This document shows positions 11,829-22,914 of a DNA stretch of 64,000 bases, one piece after another. A model generated the notes under the pieces. That model had not been told where the DNA came from. It saw only the letters and a program-made list of their open reading frames with translations, and searched no databases. Each line of letters starts with the position of its first letter. Within the stretch, counting starts at the first letter, position 1. The position numbers were made by a program, and so were the translations under genes. Source of the stretch: Lycium barbarum (taxonomy: Eukaryota; Streptophyta; Magnoliopsida; Solanales; Solanaceae); contig NC_083348.1 in the NCBI RefSeq assembly GCF_019175385.1, positions 1,007,001 to 1,071,000 of the forward strand, read 5' to 3'.

Positions 11829-14800
11829 ATGGCTGACAACAAAAATTTCCATTCTGCTTTAACCGTCACGAATGTGAAATCTTTAATCCCAATCACTCTA
11901 GACATGGAAACCGGCCATTATCACGAATGGGCGACACTATTCAAAGTTCTAGCCCGCGTCCACTCCGTACTTGAACACATCATACCACCAACTGACACCA
12001 CTGAACTCACCGCGTACAACGCAACAAAGGCGGCTAACCTTCCGCTCTGGAAACGGCTAGATGCGGTGGTCCTTTAATGGATATACGCCACCGTATCCCA
12101 TGATATTCTTACCTCTATTCTCGTGGCGGATGATGTTGCAGAGAAGGCTTGGAATCGAGTTGCTCAACTTTTCCAAGATAACAAGCACTCAAGGGCAGCG
12201 TACCTTGAAACTGAATTCACCACCACAAAAATGGCCGACTTCGGCTCGGTTATGGCCTATTATAATAGGCTCAAGTCTCTCGCGGACCAGCTTGCCAACG
12301 TGGGGTCGCCGGTGTCCGACCAACGTTTGGTCTTACACCTCCTTGCAGGCTTACCCGAGACATATGCACACTTTGTCACCACCATCCAGCAGAAGGATGT
12401 GCTGCCCTCTTTCTCTGAAGTGTGCTCCAGACTCAAGCTCGAAGACACAGCTGCCAAGGAACGTGCCCGCGATTCCAGTCTCGCGGCTCTACTTGTTGAT
12501 AATGATACTCCCTCCCCGCCACCTGGCGGTAACAATAATTCAACTAACCGTCGTGATAATAATCGTGGCAGGAATTCTAACAGGAACAAGGGAAAGGGGA
12601 ACAACAACAACAACCGTGGGAAATCCGGTCGTGGCGGCAGCGGACAGACTAGCAACGGCCAGTGGCCGATGGGACAGCCACCGGCAGGGGGATACTACTG
12701 GCCTGCCTGGCCGCCCCAGCAGTGGCCAATGCCCCTCTGCCCGTATCCGACGAGACAGTGGCAGCAGCGTCTCACCAAATCGCGGCCCGGCAACGGCATT
12801 CTCGGTGCGGGTCCACGACCTCAGCAGGCCTATTCCATGCATGGTCCGACCTATTCTAGGTACACTCCGACAGACGTGGAGGCAGCCATGCACACTCTGT
12901 CCATGCATCAACCGGATGATAATTGGTATATGGACACCGGAGCGACTTCCCACATGACTGCCAACTCAGGTACTCTCACGTCTTATTTTAATTTGAGCAA
13001 TAATTCTGGAATCATTGTTGGTAATGGTAGCACTATTCCAATTCGAGGCTATGGTCATGCATCCCTACCCCCACCCAATCCTCAATTACGTCTCTGAAAT
13101 GTCTTGCATGCTCCAAAACTCATCAAAAACCTTATTTTCGTACGTAAATTCACTAAGGACAATAATGTTTCTGTTGAGTTTGATCCTCTTGGGTTTTCTA
13201 TGAAGGATTTACCGACGGGGAGCCGCCTAATGAGATGTGAGAGCACCGGGGAATTGTATCCTATCATTTCCACAAAATGGACCACTCCACCATCCACCTT
13301 CATTGCCGCATCACCTAGCTTGTGGCATTCCCGACTCGGCCATCCGGGAAATGCTATCCTTAGTTCTCTTCGTAGTAATGCCTTAGTTGAATGTAATAGG
13401 GCCCGAACTTCTTTTTGTACCTCTTGTCCTTTGGGGAAACATGTTAAATTTCCATTTTATGATTCATTGTCATTTACTACTATGCCGTTTGATAACATTC
13501 ATAGTGATTTATGGACATCTCCTGTTTTAAGTTCTAATGGGCACCGCTATTATGTTTTCTTTCTTGATGATTATAGTAATTTTCTTTGGACTTTCCCAAT
13601 CTCTAACAAGTCCCAAGTCTATTCCACTTTTCTATCTTTTAAGGCATTAATACGGACTCAATTCGAAAGAGACATTAAAAACATTCAATTTGATAATGGG
13701 CGGGAGTTCGCCAATAGGCATTTTCAATCTTTTTGCGCCTCAATTGGTTTAAATTTCCGATTTTCTTGCCCCCATACCTCTCCTCAAAACGGCAAAGCGG
13801 AAAGAAAAATTAAATCCATTAACAACATAGTGCGCACTCTCCTTGTCCACTCTTCCATGCCCCCCTCTTTTTGGCATCATGCTCTCCAAATGGCCACATA
13901 CCTCCTTAATGTACTTCCCACCAAAGTCCTTGGGTATAAATCACCAACGCAAGTTCTCTATCAACGAACCCCATCCTATTCTCATCTCCGGGTTTTTGGG
14001 TGTCTATGCTATCCATTTTTCCCATCTACAACTATTCATAAGTTACAAGCAAGATTCACCCCGTGTGTATTTTTGGGTTATCCGTTGAATCATAGAGGAT
14101 ATAAATGTTATGATTTATCCACCAACAAAATCATCATCTCAAGACATGTCATCTTTGAGGAAACTCAATTTCCCTTCTCCAAATTACACTCACCAACCCC
14201 AACTTCTTATGATTTTTTGGACCATGGAATTTCTCCATATACCCTGCATTTTCTGTCACAGCCTCCTCCACTCGTTGTTCCCTCGGTCCAGCCCCTCCCC
14301 CCACTGCCGAGCAGCCCTTCCCCCCCGCTGCTCCACCCGTGACTGCCCAGCAGCCCTCTCCCCACAGCCCCACAGCCCCTACCCCCCACTGCCCCACCCA
14401 TGACTGCCCAGCAGCCCACCCGCATGGTCACTAGAAGCCAACATGGGATTTTTAAGCCCAAACAACCGTTCAACTTAAATACTTCTAGCACTCTCTCCAT
14501 CTCGCCTATCCCACGAAATCCTGTCAGTGCTCTAAATGACCACAATTGGAAAGCTGCCATGGTTGATGAATATAATGCTCTAATTAGTAATAAGACGTGG
14601 GAGTTGGTTCCACGTCCTACTGATGTGAATCTTATTCGTTCTATGTGGATTTTTCGTCATAAAAAAAAATCTGATGGTTCTTTTGAGAGGCACAAAGCCC
14701 GTCTTGTCTGTGATGGCAGGTCTCAACAGGTTGGAGTTGGCTGCGACGAGACTTTCAGTCCGGTTGTCAAACCGGCTACTATTCGCGTTGTCTTGAGCAC

Positions 14801-16055
14801 TGCACTTGCACACTCTTGGCCCATTCATCAGTTGGACGTCAAGAATGCTTTCCTACACGGTAATCTTAATGAGATTGTTTATATGCATCAGCCTATTGGG
14901 TTTAAGGATCCAAAGCATCCACATCATGTTTGTCTCTTGAAGAAATCGTTGTACGGACTTAAGCAAGCTCCCCGTGCATGGTTCCAATGCTTTGCAGACT
15001 ATGTCTCCACTATTGGTTTTTCACATAGCTGATCTGATCACTCTCTCTTTATTTATTGTCGAGGTTCTGACATTGCTTACATTCTGCTATATGTTGATGA
15101 TATTATTCTCACAGCTTCCTCAGATGCTCTCAGAAAATCCATCATGTCTCTGCTTAGTGCCGAATTTGCTATGAAGGATTTGGGCCCTCTAAGCTATTTT
15201 ATGGGTATCGCTGTTACCCGGACTTCACACGGCATGTTTTTCTCTCAGAAAAATTATGCAGCAGATATTATAGAACGTGCGGGCATGACTGCCTGTAAGC
15301 CAAGTCAGACACCGGTCGACACCAAAGCCAAACTTGGTGCCACGGCCGGGCCTCCTTGCGATGATCCCACCCAATATCGTAAGTTGGCCGGCGCGTTGCA
15401 GTACCTTACATTCACAAGACCAGACATCTCCTATGCAGTTCAACAAGTATGCCTTCACATGCATGATCCAAAGGTTGCACATATGCATGCTCTTAAACGC
15501 ATAGTCCGATACATTCAAGGTACTATTGAGTTTGGTCTCCATCTGTACAAATCCTCCATTGCCTCTCTTGTTTCTTATACAAATGCAGATTGGGGTGGTT
15601 GTCCAGACACTCGCCGATCCACATCAGGTTACTGTGTCTTCCTTGGAGATAATCTCCTCTCATGGTCATCCAAACGGCAACCTACTATGTCTAAGTCGAG
15701 TGCCGAGGCCGAATACCATGGCGTCGCTAATGTCGTGTCTGAGTCCTGTTGGCTTCGCAACCTTCTTTTGGAGCTCCGTTGTCCCATCCGGACAGCTACA
15801 TTGGTTTATTGTGATAATGTTAGTGCCATATACCTATCAGGTAATCCAGTTCAGCACCAACGCACTAAACATATTGAGATGGACATACATTTCGTACGTG
15901 AGAAAGTTGCTCGTGGAGAAGTTCGTGTTCTTCACGTCCCGTCCCGTTACCAGATCGCAGATATCTTCACTAAAGGTCTTCCGCGCGTGCTCTTTGATGA
16001 TTTCAGGGACAGTCTAAGCGTACGACAACCTCCCGCTTCGACTGCGGGGGTGTGA
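11829..16055 (+). pseudogene. Copia gag-pol polyprotein with four in-frame stops
   Basis: One reading frame runs from ATG 11829 to TGA 16053-16055, whose TGA is also the first bases of the 3' LTR. It is interrupted only by stops at 12075 (TAA), 13095, 14340 and 15030 (TGA); I see no frameshift. Gag occupies about 11829-12800, with a Gly/Asn/Arg-rich basic stretch but no CCHC zinc knuckle that I can find. Protease shows DTGATSH from 12933. Integrase starts with an HSRLGH...CTSC zinc motif near 13325-13430 and continues with the catalytic core (DLWTS, DNGREF, PQNGKAERK) to about 13820. A Pro/Ser-rich linker precedes reverse transcriptase (14520-15130) with YVDD at about 15090. RNase H lies at 15580-15970. 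Full translation is impossible without readthrough, so the copy is non-autonomous. Confidence 0.93.
16041..16052 (+). promoter_or_regulatory. Copia polypurine tract
   Basis: ACTGCGGGGGTG immediately upstream of the 3' LTR, the usual position for the plus-strand primer. Confidence 0.75.
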
Positions 16056-16216
16056 TAGACTATGTAATAGTCTATGTAAATATTGTAAATATTATCTTCC
16101 TTATGTATAGTAATTAGGTCCTATAATTTAGCCTAGTATCATTCTGATAGGGAGATACCTACTTTGTATATAATGACTTTCATACATCAATACAAATCAC
16201 GGATTGATTTCCTACA
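16053..16216 (+). repeat. Copia 3' LTR
   Basis: 164 bp, TGATAGACTATG to TTTCCTACA, without the SINE. It contains the intact TATCATTCTGA target that is duplicated around the SINE in the 5' LTR. Confidence 0.93.
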
Positions 16217-16495
16217 CTAATGATTAAATTGGCGGGGTATAAATGTGTGGTTTGTTGGTATATTTCAAACTACGCTTACAAAATGACATTGTCGAAAAAT
16301 AATGAGGATCAGAGAGAATCAAAAAACTGCTGGAATGTAAAGACAAGCCAATACAACTTCAACATACATATATCTAAATACAAAACACATCTGAGAATAG
16401 GCCATACGTTTATTAATTGCAGAAACTTACACTTTTCTTTTATTAAAATATTATAACTAACATACTATTTTAATAATATACTACCACTTGTAGAT

Positions 16496-17700
16496 GTGCA
16501 CCGAGAGACAAAAGGCGCGGTTTCCTGTAGAGAGTATTACTGTTATAAGTTACAAGTACGGGAAGGAGAGAGGACCATAATACTGCTATGTGGAAGATTA
16601 CTACAACAATTTGCGGTTGACATGTACATAAAACTTGAAACAACCAGGCTTGAATATTTCAGAAATGAACAATCAAATTTTAGAAGAAGATTTATCAAGG
16701 TATTGTTGATAGCGTCATGGCAGGAGAATACAGAGGAGATAAAATTGGTCAAAGAATACTACTTCCAACATTTTTTGTTGGGGGCCTAAGAGATATGCGA
16801 AGGCGGTATATGGACGCAATGGCTTTGGTTCAGCATTTTCGAAGACCTGATATTTTCATAACAATGACATGTAATCCTGATTGGGTTGAGATCCAACGAG
16901 AACAAAGCGCCGGTCAAACTCCTCAAGATAGACCCGACTTGGTGACAAGAGTATTTAGAGCGAAGTTGAAGACCAAATTTTCAAGAAAGGAATATTTGGA
17001 ATTGTTTCGGCACATGTATTCGTGGTAGAATTCCAAAAACGAGGACTACCACACGTACACCTTTTGCTCATACTAAAGGAAGGCGACAAGATTAAATCTG
17101 CAGATCAGTACGACTAGTTTATTTTTGCAGAGATTCCTGACAAATCTCAATATCCCATATTGCATGAATTAGTAGTTAAGCATATGATGCATGGTCCATG
17201 TGGGAACAAGCGCCCAACAAATCCATGCATGCAAGAGGGCCAATGCAAATATCATTATCCCCGCCCTATCAGCAACAAGTCAATTCAAAGGATGGATATC
17301 CTATTAACAAAAGAAGAAGTGATGGAAGGACAGAGAGTGCCCGCGGAATGGAAATGAATAACTAATGGGTTGTGCCTTATAGCCTTTACTTGCTTACAAG
17401 ATACAATTGTCACATTAATGTCGAGGTCTGCTCTGGAGTAAAAGCAATAAAGCATCTTTACAAATATATATATATATATATATATATAAAGGTCATGATA
17501 GGTGTGCCGTTTATGTTGAGTCCGATAATGGAGAAAAAATAATTGCTGAGATACAAACTTTCCAAGATGCCCGGTGGGTTTCCCCTCCCGAAGCTCTCTG
17601 GAGAATTTATGAATTCAACTTGAGTGAAATGCAACCTCCAGTCATCAACCTACAACTACATCTCCCTGGAAAACACTCAGGTACACATATTTATGCGGCA
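16496..17700 (+). pseudogene. Helitron Rep (HUH nuclease) remnant
   Basis: Translated pieces in different frames match the Helitron-like N-terminal/Rep region. Recognisable are REYYCYKLQ, QQFAVDMYIKLETTRLEYFR (16530-16670), then, after a frameshift near 16690, the DMRRRYMDAMALVQHF...TMTCNPDW block (16790-16890). A further frameshift near 17020 leads to VEFQKRGLPHVHLLLILKEGDK with the two-histidine HVH motif at 17052-17060, then an in-frame TAG near 17117 and HELVVKHMMHGPCG. The tyrosine motif HLYKY lies at about 17453-17467 but runs into a (TA)12 tract that shifts the frame. The N-terminal part of the protein is missing or unrecognisable upstream of 16496. Rep would nick and join the element ends during rolling-circle transposition; this copy cannot. 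Confidence 0.85.
17465..17488 (+). repeat. (TA)12 microsatellite in the Rep tyrosine motif
   Basis: 24 bp of TA between AAA and AAGGTCATG. It sits exactly where intact Helitrons encode the short Tyr-Ile-Tyr-Lys-Gly part of the motif, and its length leaves the downstream GHDRCAVYVES out of frame. Confidence 0.9.
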
Positions 17701-18904
17701 CAAATATGGAGATTCATAAAAATCAAAATTTATTAAAAATATCTAATTAAATAGACATATTTTCTTTAGGTAAAGGTCTATAATTAGAAGTCCTCTACTT
17801 TCATTCCATAATTACGGCATGTTCATACCCTTGATTATTCATATTAGTTAGAGCAAACGTTATTCACAACCTCGGTTATTCAAATTTGTGCTATTTGATT
17901 TGAAGGAATAAATCAAAACGAAAGTATTCAATGTCTAATAGTGACAGAATCTGTTCATTTGCCTGAACGGATGAAGTTATAATATCTATAAACACATAAT
18001 GCAAAGCTATTATCATCTGGGAGAGATTTTCCCAATACAGTCACCAAGTCACCAGCAACAAAAAGCATTCCTTGAAATTTCCTAGCCAATGCTTGGCCAC
18101 TTTTCCCCCAAATACAAGTAGTTTTAAAAGCACGCAATCACAAACTTATCCTACTTTGGTTGGTAAATTGGCATAGGCTTCCTTTAATTGGGATGGGATT
18201 ACTTTTATGCTAATGCTTGGTGTGCCTTGAAACTAATTAACTCCAACAATATATGCAAATACATATGCTTAAATTCCTGGTGAAGTCTTTCTATTATTAT
18301 GAAATTCTATCTTCAATTAATTTGTATATATTTTGACACATACCATAACTTAAGCATGTGATTTTCATTAAAGTTAAAGTGCATGGGCAATTGAATAAAA
18401 ATTAAAAGTGTATGGATTCTCACGTTTTGTCTACGTCTTCTGCTAGACTCAAAGAATGATTATGTTGGCCCATATAATGAAAATGTTGGTTCCGTTTGCA
18501 CATAACCGGCATACAAAATTAACATATATATTTGATTAGGATAGTAAGTCGAGTAGAGCTTTATCCACTGTCTTCAGAAGTTCAAGTTAAGTCTCTTGAG
18601 TTAATTGACAATTGTTACCTAAATCCCCACTTCAATGTGAAAATTAAAAATGATGCACTGAGCTATGAGTTTCATGTGCACTAGAAATACTTCAATAGAA
18701 CCGCATACATGATTTTTTGGAGAAAGCATTACAGATGTAAATTAACAGGGAAGTTTATTTTCTCCTTTGTAACTTCCAATGTTTATTATTCAGTGACACT
18801 ACACAAATAATTTATGTGATATCATTTTTGGTTGCCGAATAGTTGTTTCAAAAATAGATACAACAAAGCTAGATATACAATATTTAACTGTTTAACAATA
18901 TGTA
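17700..18904. other. Non-coding gap within RepHel, with an unidentified minus ORF
   Basis: No Helitron protein similarity for 1.2 kb between the Rep and helicase blocks; it may be an intron or an insertion. A 60-codon minus-strand frame at 17955-18137 reads as ordinary protein (AFKTTCIWGKSGQALARKF...) and could be a captured exon, but I do not recognise it. Confidence 0.45.
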
Positions 18905-21169
18905 GTGTTTTATTGGAAGAAGCAAAATTTGCAAAACATCATCGCGTGGGATGGCATCAGGCAAACCATACTGACCGAGTATTTCAAGATGTGCTCCAAA
19001 GACCTTGAAGCACATACATACCGTTATAGAGAATTCCCTAAGTACTATGTGTGGAATCCAAAGGGAAAGGCTTGGACAACAAGAAAAACAAGATCTGTAA
19101 TTGGTCGCATTGCAACTGGTAAGGCATATAGTACCACTGTGTACCTTTATACACAACATCTACCATTAAACTAACTTATTAACATTCATTACATATTGCG
19201 GCTAATCCTAAGGAAGGCGAAAGGTATTGAGCGGTTATTATTAAACCATGTAAGAGGACCATTATCATTCGAGGACTTACTCACTGTCTGCGGAAGGCAA
19301 TGTGTGACCTTTAAAGAAGCAGCCAAAGAAAGACGGTTATTAGAATCGGACAACAGCATATCAGAATGCTTGGGAGAGGCTGTTCTACTCAAAATGCCAT
19401 CAACCCTACGAAGTTTGTTTGCAACAATTCTGGTTCACTGTAACACAACCGATGTCAGAAAACTATGGGACACTTATTTTAAGGATATGTCTGAGGACTT
19501 TAGCAGGATACATAACAACTCACCCAACGCGATACTTCAATGTACGCTACAGGATATTAATTATTATTTGGGAAGTATGGGCACAAGCATCAACATATAT
19601 GACCTACCTCTCCTTTAGCAATAGTTGGCCGAAGTTGCCCCATCAGAATGTAGAGAAGTGGCTGAAGAAATGTCCGAGCAAATACCGAAGAAGATTTTGA
19701 CGCACAATCAAGTCTAAATCCTGAACAAGAGCATGCTTTCAAAATAATATTGCGGGTGGTGGATTGTGGAAGGGCTGAATTATTCTTTGTCGATGGACCC
19801 GGAGGAACTGGAAAAACATTCTTGTACCATGCATTGCTGGCCAACGTTAGATCAAGATGTATGATTGCCTTGGCAACAACATCCAGTGGCGTAGCAGCTT
19901 CAATTTACCGGGAGGACGTACAGCTCACTCAAGGTTTGAGATTCCCCTTCAAACAAATGAATCATCCATGACAAATATGTCAAAACAAAGTGGTGCTGCA
20001 AAATTGATTAGAAAAGCAAAACTACTTATATGGGATGAAGTGCCAATGGCCAAGCGGCAAACAATAGAAACAGTTGACAGGAGCTTTAGAGATATAATGG
20101 ACATTGATAAGCCTTTTGCCGGGAAAGTCATGGTTTTTGGAGGAGATTTCCGTCAGGTATTACCTGTTGTCCCAAAATCTACAAGAGCAGAAACTGTTAA
20201 CGCAAGCTTAGTGAATTCATATCTCTGGCCTTTGATGGGAAAGATCCAGTTTACCAGAAATATGAGAGCAAGAACTGATCCAACATTTAGTGACTTCTTA
20301 CTTCGTGTTGGTAACGGAGAACAGCCAACAATAAGAGACAATTTGATCCGCCTCCCAGAACAATTGACGGTCAAGTATGGTAGTGATGGAAACGCTGAAC
20401 AAAGCTTAATAATCAAAATATCCCCATCGCTGCAAGAAAATGCAAGTGCTGCAAAATATGTAACAGAGCGGGGTATCCTAGCAAGCAGAAATGAGCATGT
20501 TGATAAACTAAATGAGAATTTGATAACAATGTTGCCGGGTGAAAGCAAAACGTCATTAGTTTTGACTCTGCAGATGATGACACCAACAACTATTATCAAG
20601 AAGAATAATATAAATACTTTAACACCAAATGGTCTCCCAACACATAGGTGTTCAGACAAATAGAATACATATTATAATACCAAAGATGCAGTTACAAAGG
20701 AATATAATTTAACGTTTCCTTTTTTCTACAGGTTAGTTCAGAAGGAGAATGCACCAATCATGCTACTAAGGAATTTAGACCCTTCAAACAGGTTGTGCAA
20801 TGGCACAAGACTGATATGTATAGGCTTCGACAAGAATATCTTGCATACAGAAATTACAAGTGGCCATTGCGCAACTAAGCATGTGTTCCTTCCATGAATT
20901 CAACTGTCACCCCCCAGAAAATGAAGGATATCCTTTCAAATTCATTAGGAAGCAGTTTCCAATACGACTTTGCTTTGCAATGACAATAAATAAAGCGCAA
21001 GGTCAAACAATTCCCAACGTTGGCTTGTATTTTCCCCAACGTGTATTCTCGCATGGCCAATTGTACGTTGCACTTTCAAGAGGGATATCAATGTCAACAA
21101 ACAAAGTTCTGGTCTTGACAGAGCAGCCAAAACATCGAAGCGGGACATACACAAAGAACATCGTCTAGA
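18905..21169 (+). pseudogene. Helitron Pif1-type helicase remnant
   Basis: The region begins with a linker block typical of RepHel (LTEYFKMCSKDLEAHTYRYR...YVWNPKGKAW, 18965-19080) and continues through RGPLSFEDLLTVCG (19255-19290). Walker A is GPGGTGKT (19795-19818), Walker B is LLIWDE (20023-20039), followed by GGDFRQVLPVV (20140-20172), MLLRNLDPSNRLCNGTRL (20760-20820) and the C-terminal QGQTIPNVGLYFP...YVALSRG (20997-21085), ending at a stop near 21167. Frameshifts are visible near 19150-19195, 19615-19690, 19905, 20550 and 20895. A probable intron (about 20652-20731, ending TTTCTACAG) interrupts the block before motif LVQKENAP. The 5'-to-3' helicase would unwind DNA during rolling-circle replication. 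The protein is dead. Confidence 0.88.
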
Positions 21170-21544
21170 AGGAAGTCTTGGGTATGATACACTCATATAA
21201 CATGTTTACACCTAATACCACAAAAAATTCACTACTTACTTATCGGCCAACCCTAACTAAATTCAATGGTTACAATTTTCAGGTTTAGAGAACAACGACA
21301 CACCTAAGCACTGATCAGTAACTCATTAAATGCACACTGCATATTCGTCAAATTGATCTTCAAATTTTTGCAGCAACATTTTCTATTGCTTATTGCACAC
21401 ATTCAGATTTTAACATTATCGTTTTAATGACAATAAAACACCCAGAATGTTCCGCAAATAGAGCTGCTAATTTGTGCAGTTATGTTTTTTATTACTTAAC
21501 ACAAATGTCTTCATGTAATGTCTATAAATTGTTCAAAATAAACA

Positions 21545-21579
21545 TGGGCCACACGTGCAACGCACATGCCCAGAACTAG
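21545..21579 (+). terminator. Helitron 3' hairpin and CTAG end
   Basis: Imperfect hairpin TGGGCCACACGTGC / GCACATGCCCA with a 3-nt loop, then GAA and CTAG, followed by host T. This is the expected rolling-circle terminator geometry. Confidence 0.85.
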
Positions 21580-22044
21580 TTATACTAACAGTGGAAAGTA
21601 CCTAATGTTAAAGTTAGATTACGAAAATACCCATTAAAAAGTGACTGACCATTTTACCCTTAAATATATCTTCTATTAATAGAATAATTTCTGCTGGATT
21701 GAATCTTGAAAACAGTTTCATCTGCAATAACTATTGTGGGCTATTACTGTGCAAATAATCTTTTCATATTTCAACATCCAGTTAACTCAGTATAGCCTTT
21801 CATATTCCTTTTTCATCTTATAAAAAGGCACAACACAATGCCAAAATACCTTAATATTCGTTGGTTCTTCATTTTGTCTCCATGAAAAACTGTTATGCTA
21901 CTTCCTTTCGTTTGACGTGGTTTGCTCAGCAGAAGGTAATATTACTGTTTTCCATTTGTACAAGTTCAATTTCAAGTTACTGCTTGCTATTTATAAGGGG
22001 TTTGTATTTAAGGGATAACATGTAAATATAAAATAATAAAATTC
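21580..22044. other. Flank of Helitron, possibly another Helitron head
   Basis: Starts TTATACTAACAGTGGAAAGTA, loosely like Helitron 5' ends seen elsewhere in this window (TCTATACTAAAAGTGGG at 40186 on the minus strand). It then runs AT-rich without coding sequence. The resemblance is suggestive only. Confidence 0.3.
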
Positions 22045-22171
22045 TGTCTATTTCGATTTATGTGCAATATTTTATTTTTTAGTCAGTTAAAAAAAAAAGT
22101 TACATTTTTGCATTTAAATTAATTTGATCTCAATCAAATGGTATCATATAAATTGAGACCGGAAGAAATAC
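22045..22171. mobile_element. MITE with 'CTCAATTTATGTG'-type inverted ends
   Basis: The left end reads CTATTTCGATTTATGTG and the right end reads TATAAATTGAGACCGG, which are imperfect inverted repeats of each other. The very short AT-rich core and these ends match a widespread class of plant MITE. Target duplication not established. Confidence 0.55.
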
Positions 22172-22512
22172 TTATAAGTTCAATTATAATTATTTAGTCA
22201 TATGCAATATATCTTACAAGTCTCGTGTTCTTGTACCAAATCTAAAACTGAAGTTGCTCGCTTCTCGGAACAAACAACTCAAAGTGTGTACATTGTCTCT
22301 CATATTACATGGCAAAATAGTATTCTTGCTTACAACTATATATTTTATTTGGATCTACTCTCTAACTGTACAACTGTTCAGCTTTACAGGTTTAGTTGAT
22401 ATGTAATAATTTTACATAAAAGAATCAAGTCATCTAAATAGGCTAATTTGTTCATCAATTTGAGCTTGTACTCCTCCCTTTCAGATTTTATTGTTCATGA
22501 TACACACATTTA

Positions 22513-22914
22513 GGGTGTGTTCGGTATGGAGGAAAACATCCGGAAAATGTTTTCCAATATTCTCATGGTTGTTTGGTCAAAAAATTTGAAAAACATTTTC
22601 TTTTGGAAAACAAGTTCCTCAAAAATGAGGAAAATGACTTTCCTAATGAAAGTAGGGAAAATCAGTCCACAAGTGCATTCCATCAACCACCAAACCCCGA
22701 CCACTCCCACCACCCTCACCCCTCCCAAAAAAAAATTAATTTTGTTTTGAAAAAAAGTTTTGATTTTTTTTTTTTTGATTTTCTGCACCACCCATCCCCC
22801 AACTACTTCCGCAACCATGCACCACCCCACCCCCAACCACTCCCCCAAATCAAAGGTTTGGGGAAGTTCTATGGTATTTTCTCTTCAAAAAGTCGGCCAA
22901 AGATGAAGTAGAAT
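22513..22914. mobile_element. hAT-like MITE fragment (GGGTGTGTTCGGTA)
   Basis: Starts with GGGTGTGTTCGGTATGG and repeats ATTTTCC/GGAAAAT words, a familiar style of plant hAT MITE. The matching right end is not clear, so it is probably truncated. A pyrimidine-rich CACCCC stretch follows at 22690-22850. Confidence 0.4.

Larger units (their letters stand above)
11344..16216 (+). mobile_element. Ty1-copia retrotransposon, nearly complete
   Basis: Both LTRs begin TGATAGACTATG and end TTTCCTACA. Apart from a 200-bp SINE-plus-duplication in the 5' LTR they differ at one position (C at ~11384, A at ~16093). A primer site TGGTATCAAACTAG follows the 5' LTR immediately and resembles the initiator Met-tRNA complement; a purine tract TGCGGGGGTG precedes the 3' LTR. 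The inner order is gag, protease, integrase, reverse transcriptase, RNase H, diagnostic of copia. LTR similarity implies a recent insertion. No 5-bp target duplication is evident: the left flank is ATAAA and the right flank is CTAAT. Confidence 0.93.
9600..21579 (+). mobile_element. Autonomous Helitron (degenerate), host to a copia element
   Basis: The ends fit the Helitron rule exactly. The element begins TCATATATTATTAAAAGTG after an A at 9599 and ends CTAG (21576-21579) before a T at 21580. A GC-rich imperfect hairpin (arms 21545-21558 and 21562-21572) sits 3 nt before CTAG, the usual rolling-circle terminator. There is no target duplication, as expected for insertion between A and T. Between the ends lie a ~1.7-kb AT-rich 5' region, the copia insertion at 11344-16216, then remnants of a RepHel protein: a Rep domain with an HVH motif and a Pif1-type helicase. 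The total is 11,980 bp, of which 4,873 bp is copia. Many frameshifts and stops make the element itself inactive. Confidence 0.88.

Noticed and set aside
12260..12655. Minus-strand ORF opposite gag
   Set aside because: Antisense shadow of the Gly/Asn/Arg-rich gag stretch, full of Arg, Leu and Pro runs.
12061..12957. 298-codon plus-strand ORF overlapping gag
   Set aside because: Out-of-frame shadow of the copia gag, caused by GC-rich low-complexity sequence; no recognisable domain.
14149..14560. Gly-rich minus-strand ORFs opposite the Pro-rich linker
   Set aside because: Antisense of the Pro/Ser linker between integrase and RT; Gly/Val/Trp-rich repeats are artefacts.
20153..20659. 168-codon minus-strand ORF opposite the helicase
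   Set aside because: Antisense of conserved helicase motifs, which are clearly coding on the plus strand.
22517..22911. Overlapping ORFs on both strands of the hAT-like MITE
   Set aside because: Low-complexity Phe/Lys and Pro/His translations with no family resemblance.
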